This document shows positions 31,860 through 45,938 of a stretch of DNA of 64,000 nucleotides, one piece after another. The notes under the pieces are model-generated. The model was given only the letters and a program-made list of their open reading frames with translations, had not been told where the DNA came from and did not search any database. The stretch is taken from contig NC_087066.1 in the NCBI RefSeq assembly GCF_963678635.1, forward strand, positions 54,888,312 to 54,952,311. Direction: 5' to 3'. The translations under genes were made by a program, and so were the position numbers. This stretch comes from Symsagittifera roscoffensis (Eukaryota; Xenacoelomorpha; Acoela; Convolutidae). The first letter of the stretch is position 1, and the number at the start of each line of letters is the position of its first letter.

Positions 31860-34800
31860 TCGAATACATCGATTGGTTGAACAGAAGTATAACTGAGGTT
31901 GACAGATTGCCGTTTTCTTTAAAGTTGGAAAAAAGATCAGTCAAGCATAAAATTTGACAAAAAATTTGAGAAAGAAAAACAATTTCATCGACATGTTTAC
32001 CCAAATATTGGAGAATAAAATTCTTGGCTTTCAAATTTTTAAGATCTATAGTTTTCTCTAGAATTAAACACCCTGGTATATATTAGTGTTTTCATCAAAG
32101 AACCCTAGGATAAAAGCATGAGAATCATTACTAGAAACGTACGAAGATACACGGTCAGCAATAACTAAATTGCAACAAAGATAGCCGGTTGCTGTGCAAA
32201 TAGCGCAATATGTTTCGACAAATTTCACAAAAAAAAAACAGAAAAACGTTTTTTTTTCTAATTTTCTTCAAATTAGTGTAAATTTTAGTTTTCAGATTTT
32301 AAGATCGTAGTGCAAAAGTATACGATCGCGTAGACAATTGGTTAATAAGGCATGATAAATACCGAAAAAAAAGAAAAAAAAATTGAAATTTTTATAAAAA
32401 AAATTTTGTAAGATGGTTTCGAATTTTTTGAAAAATTATTTTTTTTATTTAAGCGCTGAAAAAATAATTCAAAATTAATTTTGTTGACAAAAATGTCAAG
32501 TTTTATCAGCATAAAATTGTAGAGAGCAGTTAATTTTCATATAACGATTGTTACTCGATCGGAATTTTGCTCAAAATTGAACTAAAAATAAAAAATTTTA
32601 AACCAATTTTTCTCGACATTGGAAAAAATTTTTTGATGTCATTCGAAACACGACTGAAAAGGCTATGATATACTATTAAATTATCTCCGATGATTATTTA
32701 TGAAAGCTGATTTTGCGTAGAAAAAAGAAAAGAAGAAAAAACGAAAACACACCCAAGTACAAAGTTTTTCCCTTTTTCGACAGACGATACAATCAAATGA
32801 AAAATTCTAATAAAAAAAATGAAGCTGATAAAATTGGATGAAAATTTTAGGCATTGGGTAAAAAACTTTTCAAGGACAAGTATCCTTAAAAGCAAAAACT
32901 TTTAGAAATGACTTAGACGCTATAAAGAATCCAGAGTGACGCCTTGCAATCATAGCGAAAAAACCTGCTTCAGAAGACATCTTACACTTTGAATTTAAGC
33001 ATGCTATATGCTTTAAGAATTTTTTCAAAAATTGATTCATCGAAATGTTGGTTTTTTTAATCAAATTTTTAAAGTTTGGTGAAATTTATTTGAAGTAAAG
33101 TAAACCGGAACAAAAAGTCTGAGTTGAAGTCGTTTTTGGTGATTTTGATTTTCATTTTTTCGTTTTTTTGATTTTCAGTAAGTTGCAAGTTTAAGTATTT
33201 CGCATTTCAGGGCAAAACGCGTTTCTACATAACATAACATTGCGTTTTTAGTAGCATTTAGTAGTATAACAGAACATTACGCGTTTTTAGTAGTATCTTT
33301 AAATAATAAAAAGCTCACTCTTTTTAATATCAAGTACATCCAAATAAGGGTATATGGAGTTTTTACCTCAATACATATTTTTTGGATTTTAGTTTTAGAT
33401 CATGTGTAGCTTCGACTTATGATAGAATTTTAAGACAAATTTCGATACTATCGCAAAAAAGTTCAAAATTATGTCCAGCCTATTGCCAAATAATTGAAAA
33501 TAAATCCCGACTAAAATACTCACTATTGCTACTAATTTTCTGATTATACTGCGACAAATATCCACGCTATCTTAATTAAATCTTATATTTTCAGACTTTG
33601 TTATCGACTTTAAAACCCTGTTCACCCTGTGAGTTTTTAGTCGGCTAGTTAAAATCAGGGTTTTTAAAAATTACGTAGTTATACGGTCTTTTATTTAAAA
33701 TCGTTGGGCTTATGAAATAATTTACAAGAAAAGCAGTTAAATCCAGAGTAAATTTGGAACATTTTTGTTTAGTCAGGCATCATCAAGCATAAAAAAGTGT
33801 TATTACAGAGCAACCACTGATCAAAAAATTGTCTATAAGTTCAAATTAACATCAAATGGAAATAATCATATAATCTAGCAATCTGATGCTTGCAAATTTA
33901 AAATTTGTTCCATACTCCAACAATATTACGTTAAGCAAAAAATGGTTAGTTTTTTTCTGATTTACTATTTAATTTCTCAATTTTTTATTTGTTTTATTTC
34001 ATTTTAAGCCAAAACTAAGGTTTTGAAAGAAAAATTTCAGAGCAAATTTCCTGTTCCTGATTTCATTGCGCAAGTTTATCTTATGTCATTCCTTCCAGAT
34101 GTGCAATTCCTCTAGTGTCAGAGGTTTGAGATAAAAGCTAGCCTAGTCTATAATTTCTTAGAACATTCGCGAGCTCGAACCAACCTTTCTAAACCACCTT
34201 AAAATGTTTTTCTTTTGTTGAGTCTTTTTGGTGCTCTTCTAATTTTGTGGTAAGATGTTGAAAAGTTTAGCCAATATAAATTGAGGTAAATCTATAACTG
34301 AAAATTGTATGACACTGCTGATTTTGGTTCAGGCAAAAAATATGATAAAAGGCAGACTTTTAGCTTTATTGATGATAGGCAGGTTTTTTTCTCTTGTTTA
34401 ATACAATTGATATTTTAATTTTGTTCCGCAACCTGTTTGCGATAGAATGATTATCGTTTCTCCTCTACTGCACTACATGCCAGGATGGTATATTTGAACT
34501 ATCATAACCAACTACTCTTTGCATATTGCCTGAAGTACGATTAAAATTCCCTTCGATAACCTCATCTAAGGTCTTCGAGGCACAATTTGCAGTTCATCAC
34601 TCAAAATACTGGTTATCTAACATCTGTTAGTGTTTTTTTCATGGCTGCTTTGATTTTCAAACAAGTTGCGACGCTTTTATTGGTGTACCACTTTTCTAAG
34701 TATACCCCATTCTTTTTGCAAACTGATTGAAATTGATTGACTAATTAGTTTACCATTCTTTACACATGTTGCGTTTTTTTTTCCAGAGATTCTTCTGCTT
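31860..34800. other. AT-rich intergenic DNA, nothing recognised
   Basis: Long A/T runs, a reiterated TTTTTAGTAG motif at about 33,240-33,295, and no supported coding region. Confidence 0.4.
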
Positions 34801-34819
34801 CTAGTGGAAAAATCGAATA

Positions 34820-37800
34820 TACATGATCATTTTTTATCCAGTAAAACTATTTTGAACCCAATTTAATTCAATCAATACTTTTGCTTCATGAAGTTTCTCT
34901 CATTTTCGTTCCCTCTATCTTCCCAAAAATCCTGGCCCTGATTCTGTTCAAATCAACAAACGATTTTTAGGTACAGTTAGCACCAACATCTAAATCCTAA
35001 TATTCAGCAGTTATTTCCATGGCTGCACTGATTTTTAACCAAGTTCTGATTATAAGATGAGCTGTCTCTTTTGTTTTTATCTAGTTAAGTTCAATACAAC
35101 TTCTGAATTAGGAAATATCTTTAATTATTTTTTCGTTTGTTTGCTAAATACTACGTTTTAAGTTTTGTGAGCCTTCTTTTTAGTGAACTCTAAATTAGTT
35201 TTTAGTCTTTTTCCATTCATAACACATTTTCTAATCTCTGTTTACAGATTCCATTAAGACACCCATAAAATCTAGGAAAAGTTCTTACCGCTTTTGAGCA
35301 TTCGCATTTTTGCTTTAAATCGCATCCTTACTTGCATAAAAGCCGATTTATTGCAACTTTCACATTTTGTTTTGATTAAAGCCTACTGCTTTTCTGTTGC
35401 AACTAATAATACAACTTTCATTTTCAACCCTTTCTGGTCTGTTGTTTAGTTTCTTTCTACTGTCGAAATGATGCTAATTGGATTTTTCACTCCATAAAGA
35501 GTTCCGTCAATCCCGTCCATCAGAAAGTGTTCAAATACTATCTCCAACTTTCACCCAACACCAAGATTTTGCAGGAGATGCTCTTGTTGCTTAACCACTT
35601 TTCTAATTATACTCAATATTTTTGTTAATAAATTAGGCTCGGCCGACCGTTTAATTTAGCAGTCTCTACATCGTATTGTGTTTGTTGTCTGGAGAATTTT
35701 TCGCTCAAAAAATTTTCACAAAGGGATGCCAAAAGTTTCTTTTAGTGGAATAACAATGATCAGTTTTTCTTACGTCCAAAGAAATTATATTGAGTCCATC
35801 TGAATATGTTTTTTTCAGTGTTAAATCCCCACCACTTAACAAAAATCATGGCTCTTGTTTTGTTCAAATTATCATATAATTTTTCTAGTAAGGTTAGCGC
35901 CAAACTCAATGGTCAGTCCTCCCACAAAACTAAAACTCCTTAACCCTACAAATAATTAGAATGGATACCTATTAATCGTAATTTTTGTGAGAATGTTCAA
36001 TTATGTCGTTGTTTTTTTTCTGAGCTGTATAGCTTCATCCTATTCAATCGACAAATCGGCTGAACCATTTTGTTGCTCTTTAGTTTGAACTGATTAGTCT
36101 GTTTTCGGTCCATTGTTAAATTGAGTTGAAAACCCGTTATCAAAAAGCTTTGCAAACGAACTGTTGTGTTTTAAATAACTTCTGTTGAACAGTATTGAAC
36201 GAAAATTAAAAAGCCTGTTTTCAAAGAAAAATTTGGTCAAATTTCATTGTGATTTTTTAAAAAAACTTTACATAGGCTGAGAATAAATGTTTTGAGCAAC
36301 CCGCTATAAAATAATTGAAATTTGCTTTCAAGGACTTACCAACTTTCTCCAGGTCCAAAGAGTTTCACCATATGCACTAGAAATTTCAAAAACGCGTGAA
36401 ATGGTAAGAAACAGCTGAGTTAAGTAAACTTGTTACACAGAGAGTTTTTCAGTTAGAATGTTTAAAACCGCATGAACAAGTTTTTTATAAGCTTATTCGA
36501 GAATGAGTTCACTTCGATGCAAAACTTAGTGCAGATGGTAACAACTGTTTTGTCAGACACGGAAAAAAATAGTAAGTCGTTGAAACCAAGTTTTCTCTGA
36601 CTCCATAGTTGGTAGTATTGGGAATTTTCTCTAGGCCTATGTAAATTTTTAGTTTGAATTCCCAAAAAACGTATTTTCCAAATTTGCTCTCAAGAACGAG
36701 CATTTTAGAGAAAAAGAACATGAATTTGCTTAATAATCTCGCATAACGATTTGCTTGATACCTTCGTATTCTTTAGTTGGGACAAAACAATTTTCACACT
36801 TGCTGAAAATGAGTTTTATTAGATTTAACATCACACTATGTTTGGCATCATCTTTTTCTCGAAACTCTTTAATAGTGTTATGATGCTTTTAAAAGACTGT
36901 CTAAAATTTAAATTCTATATGAGTTTTAAGTTTTTTTAAACACAAATCCCATTTTGTAGTGAACTTCAAAACATTAGGAGCGTAAACTGAGCCGCCAGTT
37001 TTCTCAAAATGTGTTTGTTTGAAAGGTAAGCCAGCAAATGATTGGATTATTACCAAAACAAAATTCACGTCTAGAAAACAATCGCAAATTTTTTACTGCA
37101 AGTTTTCTATGAACCTTTTTTAAAATATAAAAGTACCAGCTTACTGTTGAAGATTTTTTTTGTCAAAATTCAAAAATAACTACACAAAAAACTCCAGGAG
37201 AGTTAAATGTCGACCCAATTTTGGAAAAAATCAAATAAATGGGCGAATAAAAAAATTAAGAGTCAGACGAGATTAATCAAAAAATTGAAGACATCAAAAT
37301 AAATGATTGATTGTAAAAATGAGTGTATAAAATTTTGAAAAAAAATATTGTTTTTATTGACTCTTTACTTTTCCGCTCAAATGATTGGAACTCTTTTGTT
37401 ATTCCTAATGATCCCTGGTAAATAATACTAGTTGTTTCTTAAGTCCTTCTTATCAAAGAAACTGAATTTTTAGTTTCATCAAATGATTCTACAATTTGCG
37501 ATTAAATGAATCATTTTACTGATCGAATTTCTGTAAAGAAATAAGATAGAGCCAAATTTTTTTTGCTTCCTTGATTACTTATTTGATTATTTCTCAACTT
37601 ATTGATTCGTGTTTGATTATCTCTTACATAAAAATCGTTAAAAAAGACGCAACTGGTCTTATAATGAGTTTCGGAGAGTTTGATAAGTTTAACAAGTCAG
37701 CCTTTTTCAAAATAGATTCCAAGCTTTACGTCGACAACGAGGATTATCCGAAACTAATGGAGGTAATCAACAGCCCGTCTGCTTGGATTAAAAAGAAAAC

Positions 37801-40745
37801 AGGTTGGATTTGGGCCACAAAAAAAACTAAGAATTCTAACCGTGAGAAATTTTTGCCACTCCTAATCCGCAAAGACGCCAAAAACTTGATTTTAGGGTCA
37901 AGCAAACCAGCTCGTGTTAGAACTGAAATCCTACTTTTATAGGAGAAGTATCATCAAAGAAAACATAAAAGTTATGAATAGATATGACGCACATAAATTG
38001 AATTGCACAATTCTACAAGACGGTGCCAATTCCATACTAAAAGAATGATTTCGGTTCGAAATGAAATTCTTTGTAAATTTCTGGAGCTAATTGATGTCAT
38101 AACTGCTCATTTCAGTCACAAATTGGTTTGATTTAGTGAAAAAAATTCGTTTCGATTAATTAAGAAAGTATTTTGAGGACTGACACTTATAGCAATATGA
38201 TAAAAAAACATTAGAGCAATAAGTGTAGTTTTCAGGAGCTAAAGATAAAACCAAAGTTCAAAGAGTATCAAGAATGGAGTTTTTTGCTTGGTAACAAATA
38301 TCGTTTTTATAAGGATCACGGTGATCCGTTTTTGTGTAAATGCCATCAATCAGTAGTTGCCAGTTTTGCAACGATTTCCTCAGGGGGAAATCAACCCCTC
38401 ACTATACAAGTCAGAGGAACTCTAAAATTAATTATCAACCAAAAAAACAACCCTACAGACGACAAACCAACGGCAGTTATACTTTTTGAACAATTTTAGG
38501 AGTTTCATCACCAAGACGAGCAGTCAACTAACTACGCGCTCTATTTTCATCAGTAACGACACTAGTTAATTTAATTTTTTTAAAAAACGAATTGTACTTT
38601 TTCTCTTGTCAAGAAGAAATTTTTTTGGTAATGCTCTTAACTTATGCTAATTCCTAAATAAAAGAAACCATCAAGAAAATGTTCCATGGGTTGCCAAAGT
38701 TTTTTTCAAAAAACTTTTTCACTTCCGATTTTGCGCACTTTTCCTGAATTCTTGTTATTGCGATGACTAATTTTTAAAAACGTTAAGTTAGAAAAGCAGG
38801 GGTCATTCATCCTAACCGGGTTTTCTTAAAACTACTGAGTTAGAGTACGCGAGAAAGTATTTCCCATAAAACGCACTTCGTGCGACAAAACTAAATACTC
38901 AATGGCGAAGTTCAAAGCAGCCTTGTCAACAATAATAAACTAGGATAACTACTATAGTCTAATCATTTCAGAGAAAATGATCAAGGTTTTCAGTTTCAAT
39001 GTTGTCAAAGCAATTAGTAAAATTGCCCCGCCTCAAACCACTTGTACACGAAATGATAAACCATAAATAAATTTTGAGGATCATCAATTTGTTTCATATT
39101 TGTTCTCATTAAAAATACTTGACGCCAAAAATGAAAAAAAAAATCAGTGCAACAAGAAACTGAAAATTTTATCAAAAAAATTTACTTTTCAAAATTTTTT
39201 TTTGGGAAACAATAATGAAAAATATTTATAAATGACAAAACTCTCAAAATTTTACTTTTTCAACGCTACGTTTTTTTTTTCGATTAAAATCAAAACATCC
39301 AGATTTTTAGATAAAGCTAAGAATTTCACAAAAATCAAAACAAATTTTAGTTTACGCTCGTTAGCAGAATTGAATGAACCAAAAGATGCTGTATCTAATT
39401 GCCAAGAAAAAAATCCAGCTTTGGCTCTGATAGATGAATGCATTGAAATGTCCATGCATCTGACGCTCCTTCTAAATGAATTCCTGAAAAAATTCGAAAC
39501 CCAGAAGTACTCAAAAAGCAATGGTTACGCCATTATACAAAAAAGACGATCCAGGTGTTCCAAAGAACTAGAGATCTCGAGCAACTTCAATACCTGGAGC
39601 AAAAAAAAATTGTTGAAAAATTTCATTCATACAAACAAATGACCATCTCTTATCCAACAATCTTCTAACCTCAATTCGGACTTCGAACTCCTTTTTCAAT
39701 AATTGACACTGTTTTATATTGCATAGAACAATTATGAAAAGCTGGTGAAATTATCCAACAATATGAATGCTCTTTGTGGAAATTATCCAATGATTTTGGT
39801 TGTTTTATCTCAGGTTCTTAAAACAAAAATCAAAACTTTTAGTTTTCTCCGAAACTGCAAATCAAAAATAAATTTTTTTCAGACTCAAAAGTCAACAGAA
39901 ATAAAAAACTAAAAACGTTGAATATAACTAGATTTTTTTAAAAGAGCGCGTCCCACAGATTACTTTTGTAATGCGCCGTAAAGCGCCTTCGGGAATCCAA
40001 AAATCGACGGGAATAAGGCATAGAGGTCTTCAAAGGCAAAAATTTTAAAATGGTAAATGTTATAAAGTCATTAAATTTTTTTAGGAACACCATCAGCATG
40101 CGATAAATAAATGAACACGAAAACTAAAAGACAAATACACTAAGAAAAAACCTTTTTTAAAAAGCAAAACCATCAACATAAACGTACAATCCTGCAAAGG
40201 GAGTTCAAAACAAACTAAGCAGCCTAAATAGAACAACTCCGGAAGCATTTGAGAAAATGGACGAAAGTGCAAAAGTTGTAACATAGCAGCTACTTCCTAT
40301 TATTACTGGTAAAAACCATTGAACCAGTAAAGATCGCCGCCTTCTTGCCTTACCACTACGAATGGGAGGGTTAAACCCTCTCAGTCACCCAAAATTTTCC
40401 TGCAAATATAAGTGGTCCTGGGCCATTTGGGATCCATTAGAAAACAGTTAGCCAGAAATCGCAGTTAGCTAGAAATTGCAAACGGAACAAACTCTGATAA
40501 ATAGAAACATCACAACTGAGTGCAGAATATCACAATCTCGGAAAAAGATAAATTATGGAAAATTGCACATCAGAAAAAAAAGCTGACAAAAAACTCAATA
40601 TCACAGAAAGGAGCATCAAAATGGCTAAGCGTAATTTTCAACATCTACGCTAAATCCTGGCCTAAAAAATATCTGTCACCTACAAATATCATGAGAGTGT
40701 AAGAACACTAAAATACCAACAAATAACTCTGGATGTTGAACACAG
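34820..40745 (+). repeat. Tandem duplication, unit 1 (decayed reverse-transcriptase-type retroelement)
   Basis: This stretch of about 5.9 kb is repeated, diverged, at 40,870-56,050 once the BEL-2 insertion is left out. Shared landmarks run in the same order, for example CATGGCTCTTGTTTTGTT (35,848 and 51,001), CCAGGTCCAAA (about 36,350 and 51,505), ACGCAACTGGTCT (about 37,645 and 52,800), GATCACGGTGATCCG (about 38,315 and 53,470) and ACTACGAATGGGAGGGTTAAA (about 40,350 and 55,405). Weak coding remains run left to right. Confidence 0.75.
37571..40700 (+). pseudogene. Decayed retroelement ORF remains in unit 1
   Basis: Open pieces in sequence are 37,571-37,942 (GLIMSFGEFDKFNKSAFFKIDSK...), 38,284-38,499, 39,232-39,642 and the region 40,200-40,700. 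The last part contains LALPLRMGGL-like sequence (about 40,345-40,380) and a KGASKWLS motif (about 40,600), which in animal non-LTR-type elements lie downstream of the reverse transcriptase and before a C-terminal nuclease-like domain. Unit 1 appears to jump from KWLS straight to the distal AKSWPKK part, so an internal deletion is likely. Stops and frame changes are frequent. No YxDD motif was found. Confidence 0.4.
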
Positions 40746-41879
40746 CAGCTTTATTCCACTAATTTTTGTTTTGAGCAACCCTCTATAAAATTATTGAAAT
40801 TTGCTTTCAAAGACTTAAAAACTTTCTCCAGGTCCAAATAATTTCCACCATATGCACTAGAAATTTCAAAAACGCGTGATCATTTGTTTATCCAATAAGA
40901 TTATGTTGAACCCAATTTAATTTAATTAATGCTTTCTACTGGTTCATGATGTTTCGTAATTATCGTTCCCTCTATCTTACCAAAAAAATCTGGCCCCGGC
41001 TCTGTTCAAATTAGCAATTTTTTTTCAGGTACAGTTAGCACTAAACTCCTCCCAAGTGGTAAATCCTCCCGTGTATTTTTGCTAATTCATAATACTCAGC
41101 AGTTATTCCGTGGCTGCTCTGTTTTTTAACCATGTTCTGATCATAAGATGAACAGTCTCTTTTGTTTTATCTAAGTGAAGTTCAATCCAACTTCTGAATT
41201 AAGTATTATCTTCAATTATTTTTTCATTCGTTTGACAAATACTAGGTTTTAAGTTTTGTTAGCCTTCTTTTTGGTTAAGTCTATATCAGTTTTTTTTCGC
41301 CATTCATAACACATTTTCGAATCTCTTGTTTACAGATTCCATTAAAGCGCCGACAAATCTAGGAAAAGTTCGTACCGCTTTTGACTATTGCTTTTCTGTT
41401 TTAAATTGCATCACTACTTGCATAAAAAACCGATTTAGTACAAATTTCACATTTTGTTTTGATTAAAGCCTTCTACTTTTCTGTTGCAAATATTAAACCA
41501 ACTTTCAATTTCAACCCTTTCTGGTCTGTTGTTTAGTTTCTTTCTACTATCGAAATGATGCTAATTGCATCTTTCACTCCATAAAGAGTTTCGTCAATCC
41601 CGTCCATCAGAAAGTGATTAAATACTATCTCCAACCATCACTCAACACCAAGATTTTCGAGGAGATGCTCTTGTTGCTTAACCACTTTCCTAATTATACT
41701 CAATATTTTTGTTAATAAAATGAGCTCGGCCGACCGTTTAATTCAGCAGTCTCTACGTCGTATTTTGTTTTTTGTCTGAAGATTCTTTTGCTTGAAAAAT
41801 CTTCACTAAGGGATGCCAAAAGTTTCTTTTAGTGAAACAACAATGATCAGTTTTTCTTGCGCCCAAAAAAATTATAGTG

Positions 41880-42307
41880 TGTTTCCACCTGTGTTCAGTC
41901 TGTGGTGGGTCGGTCGAGTATATCGTCGGTCTGTAGATAGGCTGTATGTATCTCGATTGAAAACACGATTGTTCAATATATTTATATTTTTCCTTCCATA
42001 ATTATCGAAAATCATTAAGAGGAAACAACGGAATAATATCGGTTTCGGAACAAAATTATCAAATTTTAAACGAAATCGAAATCGAAAGCGACTTTATTGT
42101 CATTACTTTTGCCAATAACGGGGATTTTCACGCTTGCCAGAAGTTAGAAGTCAATTCTGACCAAAGTCTAATTAAGTTCATGTCCAGAACATCATTTAAA
42201 AACAAGTTTGACTTAGGAACATTTTTTATCCGGTTCAAATCAAGTGTATTCCAAGTTTTTTAGTAGCTGGTCTTGATATGCTTTCATTTTAGTTTCAATC
42301 TTGAACA
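41880..42307 (-). repeat. BEL-2 3' LTR (lacks tRNA-derived segment)
   Basis: 428 bp. It aligns with the 5' LTR at 50,395-50,915 but lacks the 75 bases found there at 50,800-50,874; the junction lies at a TAG repeat (42,266/42,267). It also has a much shorter AT run. Loss between short direct repeats would explain the difference. Confidence 0.9.
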
Positions 42308-45300
42308 TCCTCGGGCCCCAACGGAGCGAGAACTGGGGCGAGTTTAACAAGAGGTCGGGTTAAATCTCTTGTTGCGGTTTTAAGGAGTGCGGAACGGGCG
42401 GTAGCGTTTTTGCCATAGTTAAGCGTTTTAACGCGAGCGAGAGGGTAGTAACCACGCGGGCTACTATCATCGACGATCCAAACAAGATCTCCGGCTTTGA
42501 GTTTTTGTTCGGTAGGTGTGTGCCATTTACGGCGTTTGTTGAGAGTCGGAACGTACTCGCGTAGCCATCTAGTCCAGATAGCGTTAGCGTATACTTGTGC
42601 GCGAAGATAACGCTTTCGATGATCGAAATGTTCGTCCGTCGCAATCGACGGGAAACTAACTGAGCGCTGGCCTATCAAGAAGTGATTTGGCATTAAAGCC
42701 TCAATCTCATTCGGGTCACTGCTTACCGCTGTAAGTGGACGCGCATTGAGGGACTGTTCCACCAGACAAAATGTGGTCTGGAGTACCTCGTCGGTTAATT
42801 TACGGGGTGTGAGGATTGAGTAGAAAACTCTCTTGCAACTACGTACAAGACGTTCCCAAGAGCCACCATGATGTGGTGAAGATGGTGGGTTATACTTCCA
42901 TTCGATGCCTTTGTGGACAAGGAGAGCGGGCGCAAGATCATTCCATAATCGAGTACACAGTGAAGCTTTTTCTCTGCACCGACAAAATTTGTACCATTAT
43001 CAGACCAAATTTTCGATGAAGTTCCTCATCTAGCGATGAATCGTTCTACTCCCATGACACAGGAGCTTGAATCCATTGATGGTACGACTTCAATATGGAT
43101 GGCTCTAGTGGTCAAACAAGTGAACAAAAACGCCCAACGTTTCTCCGAACTCCTACGGATTGTTACGTGAAAGGGTCCGAAGTAATCGACTCCGCAATTG
43201 TTGAAGGGCGCTTGTCGGTATCCAAGAAGCTCAATTGGCAGATCAGACATGAAAGGGGTGATGTTTTTCAACTTTTGCTTTCGGCAGTTTTTACAATTAA
43301 GTTCAATGTTACGGAGCAATGATCTTAATTTTAAGATTGCATATTCTATTTGGATGACAGATCGTAGGTAGTCAATTGACTGATGCTCATGTTTGTTGTA
43401 TTGATGAGCCACAAACAATTTGACTAATGGATGACGGCCATCAAGTATGATGGGATATTTATTTTTAAATTCGAGTTCAGAGAGACGACTAATGCGTCCT
43501 ATGGATCTAAGAAGTCCATTGGGGTCAATGAATGGGGAGAGAGTTGCAATAGGGCTTACATTCTTAACATATTTCTCAGAACTCAATAATTTGAACTCTG
43601 AGGGGAACGCTTCTTTTTGAGAAAGAAGAAGCAACATTCGTTGAGAATTATCTATCTCAGACGGTTTAACGATATTAGCGATTGTTCCACGGAAAAGAAT
43701 AAATTTAGGATTCAATCGGAGGATGAATGCTACTACGCGCAATAATTTGAGAAACGAGCTGTAACGTTTCTACTTAATGACGGGTTCAGGGACTGACGGA
43801 TTGATTACAAAATTAGTGGCAGTATCGATGACATCATCGATAGGACCTTTTAATTTTATTTTTGTAATCACATCGACATTTGGTCGAAAGGGCCAATCAC
43901 TGGTTCTGAGGAAGCTGGGACCTTGAGTCCAGCTGCTGTCCTTCAAGGCTTCAGCGGCAATACCTCGAGTACCAGTATCAGCTGGGTTGTTTTCAGTATC
44001 TACGTGATACCATTCGTGGACAGTGGCAACTTCCAGTATTTCGCCTACTCGATTAGCGACGAATACTGGCTGCTTTGCAGTCGAATGGAGCCATTGTAGC
44101 ACAGTGGTGCTGTCATTCCACTTAAAGACATCATTTATAGGGATCGAAAGTGCTTTCATGATATCTATTTTGAGGCGTGTAGCAAGCAAAGAAGCTTGCA
44201 GTTCTAATTTTGGGATGGAAAAAGCCTTCATTGGTGCTACGCGGGCTTTACCCAAAATGAAGGCGAGTTTTTTCTCATGTGTATCAATAATGCGCGCACG
44301 GAGAAATCCAACTGCACAGAAGAGTTCCTGTGAACTGTCACTAAACATATGGAGTTCAATTTTGTCAACTGCGGATGGAAAGTAGCATCTCGGTATGATC
44401 AGTTGACCCAGGATGGGTAGACCAGACCGCCATTCGAGGAATTTGGCATTCAAGTCCAAAGGAAGTGGGTTATCCCATTGTTGACCACTGATTCTCCAAA
44501 TCTCTCTAAGAAGTAGTCGGGCTCTGACAGTGTACGGAGCGACTAACCCAATAGGGTCGAAAACTGAAGAGACAAAACTTAGAACTGTACGTTGGGTAAC
44601 AGCATCCTTCAGTTCTCTGTTTACACCTCGACTAACTACCAATGTATCGAGAACGTGATCCCATTTCAAACCTAGAACATGCGATTCTTGACCTTCACTA
44701 CTTAGAATCTCCTTAACTTGACTTAAATTGTCGCTTGAAGTACATAACTTTTTCTGAATCTCTTTGACATTGCTCACGAATTTTGTCAACTTAAAACCTC
44801 CTAACTTAAGTAGTTCTACAAGGTCATTACATAATTTTAATGCCTGTTCAGGTTCGGGAAACAAATCAAGATAATCGTCCATATAGAATTTTTGCATCAC
44901 GGGTGACGCTGCGTCGGGGAACAAGACTTGATTGTCGCGAGCTGCCTTTTGAAGAGCAAAATTAGCACATGTGGTCAAGTCACGAGCTCCGAAAATGTGT
45001 CGCGTGTATTGATACGTTCCCACATCGGTTGTGGGATCCTCCCGCCACAGAAAACGAAGTGACAGTTGGTCGATTGGGAGAACACCAACCTGAAGGAACA
45101 TGCCTTCAATATCAGCTGATACTGCATGTTGATGTTGACGGAATCTCATTAGGACGGCCGGCAGATTCTGAAGCAAATCTGGGCCAACCAAAAGAGCTTT
45201 ATTAAGTGACGATCCATGAAATTTGGCTGCACCATTTAGGACGCGGCGGATTTTTCCGGGTTTATTTGGATTAATCACGGGGGGATGAGGAAGATACCAT

Positions 45301-45938
45301 TCCCTAGCGGAACGATTTATGCAGTCATGTGTATTCATTTTGATGACGTAACCTTTGTCAAAATCTTCTTGAATGTTTTTCGTATAAAGCTCTGAGGTTT
45401 GTGTCTTTGTCTAAACGTTTTCCAGAGATTTCAGTTGTGCTAAGGCGGAGTAGTAGTTGTTGGGCAACTGTGAGTGGTCTTCGGCCCAAAGCATCCCAAC
45501 GGCGTATCTATCACCATCATGTGTAGTTGATGCTTCTAAAATTTTATTTGCCCTTTTATCGTCTGACGATCGGGCATCTACTTGTTCATACGTACCGTAT
45601 GATTCAAGTTCGTACCAAGATTTGACCTTCTCTACCAAACTTACATCTTCGATGTTACAATGCAAGCATGTTGAGATCAGGCCGGTGGAGGCAGGGAGCG
45701 GACCACTTAAGACCCATCCAATTGGGAGGCGAACGGCGAAAGGTTATTTTTGGCTTTTATCCTGGCAGTATTCCAGAGGACAAATGTACTCATAAACATC
45801 TTGACTTAAAATCATTTCGACATCAGCGTACCGAAATTCGACTGAATCAATTGGTTCCAAGTGAGAGTATTTCTCTTGCAACCTACGAACGTTAATTATA
45901 TCTGAACCTATGTAAATGTTGTATTTGCATATGCACAA
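42295..45938 (-). pseudogene. pol: BEL-2 pol (protease end, RT, RNase H, integrase), inactivated
   Basis: Read right to left. One frame carries REWYLPHPPVINPNKPGK, SADIEGMFLQVG and FYMDDYLDLF (RT), LHMFSDSSQ and WNDSTTV (RNase H), then the integrase zinc region and VDYFGP core. In-frame stops fall at about 45,744, 45,411, 43,770 and 43,026. The part of the integrase core with the second Asp and the Glu (about 42,763-43,025) is out of frame and scrambled. The C-terminal domain (42,762-42,295; DLVWIVDDSSPRGYYPLA) is open in another frame. It aligns with BEL-1 pol over its whole length. Confidence 0.88.
42308..42322 (-). promoter_or_regulatory. BEL-2 polypurine tract
   Basis: In element sense, GTTGGGGCCCGAGGA directly precedes the TGTTC start of the 3' LTR. 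It ends in GAGGA, as does the BEL-1 tract. Confidence 0.6.
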
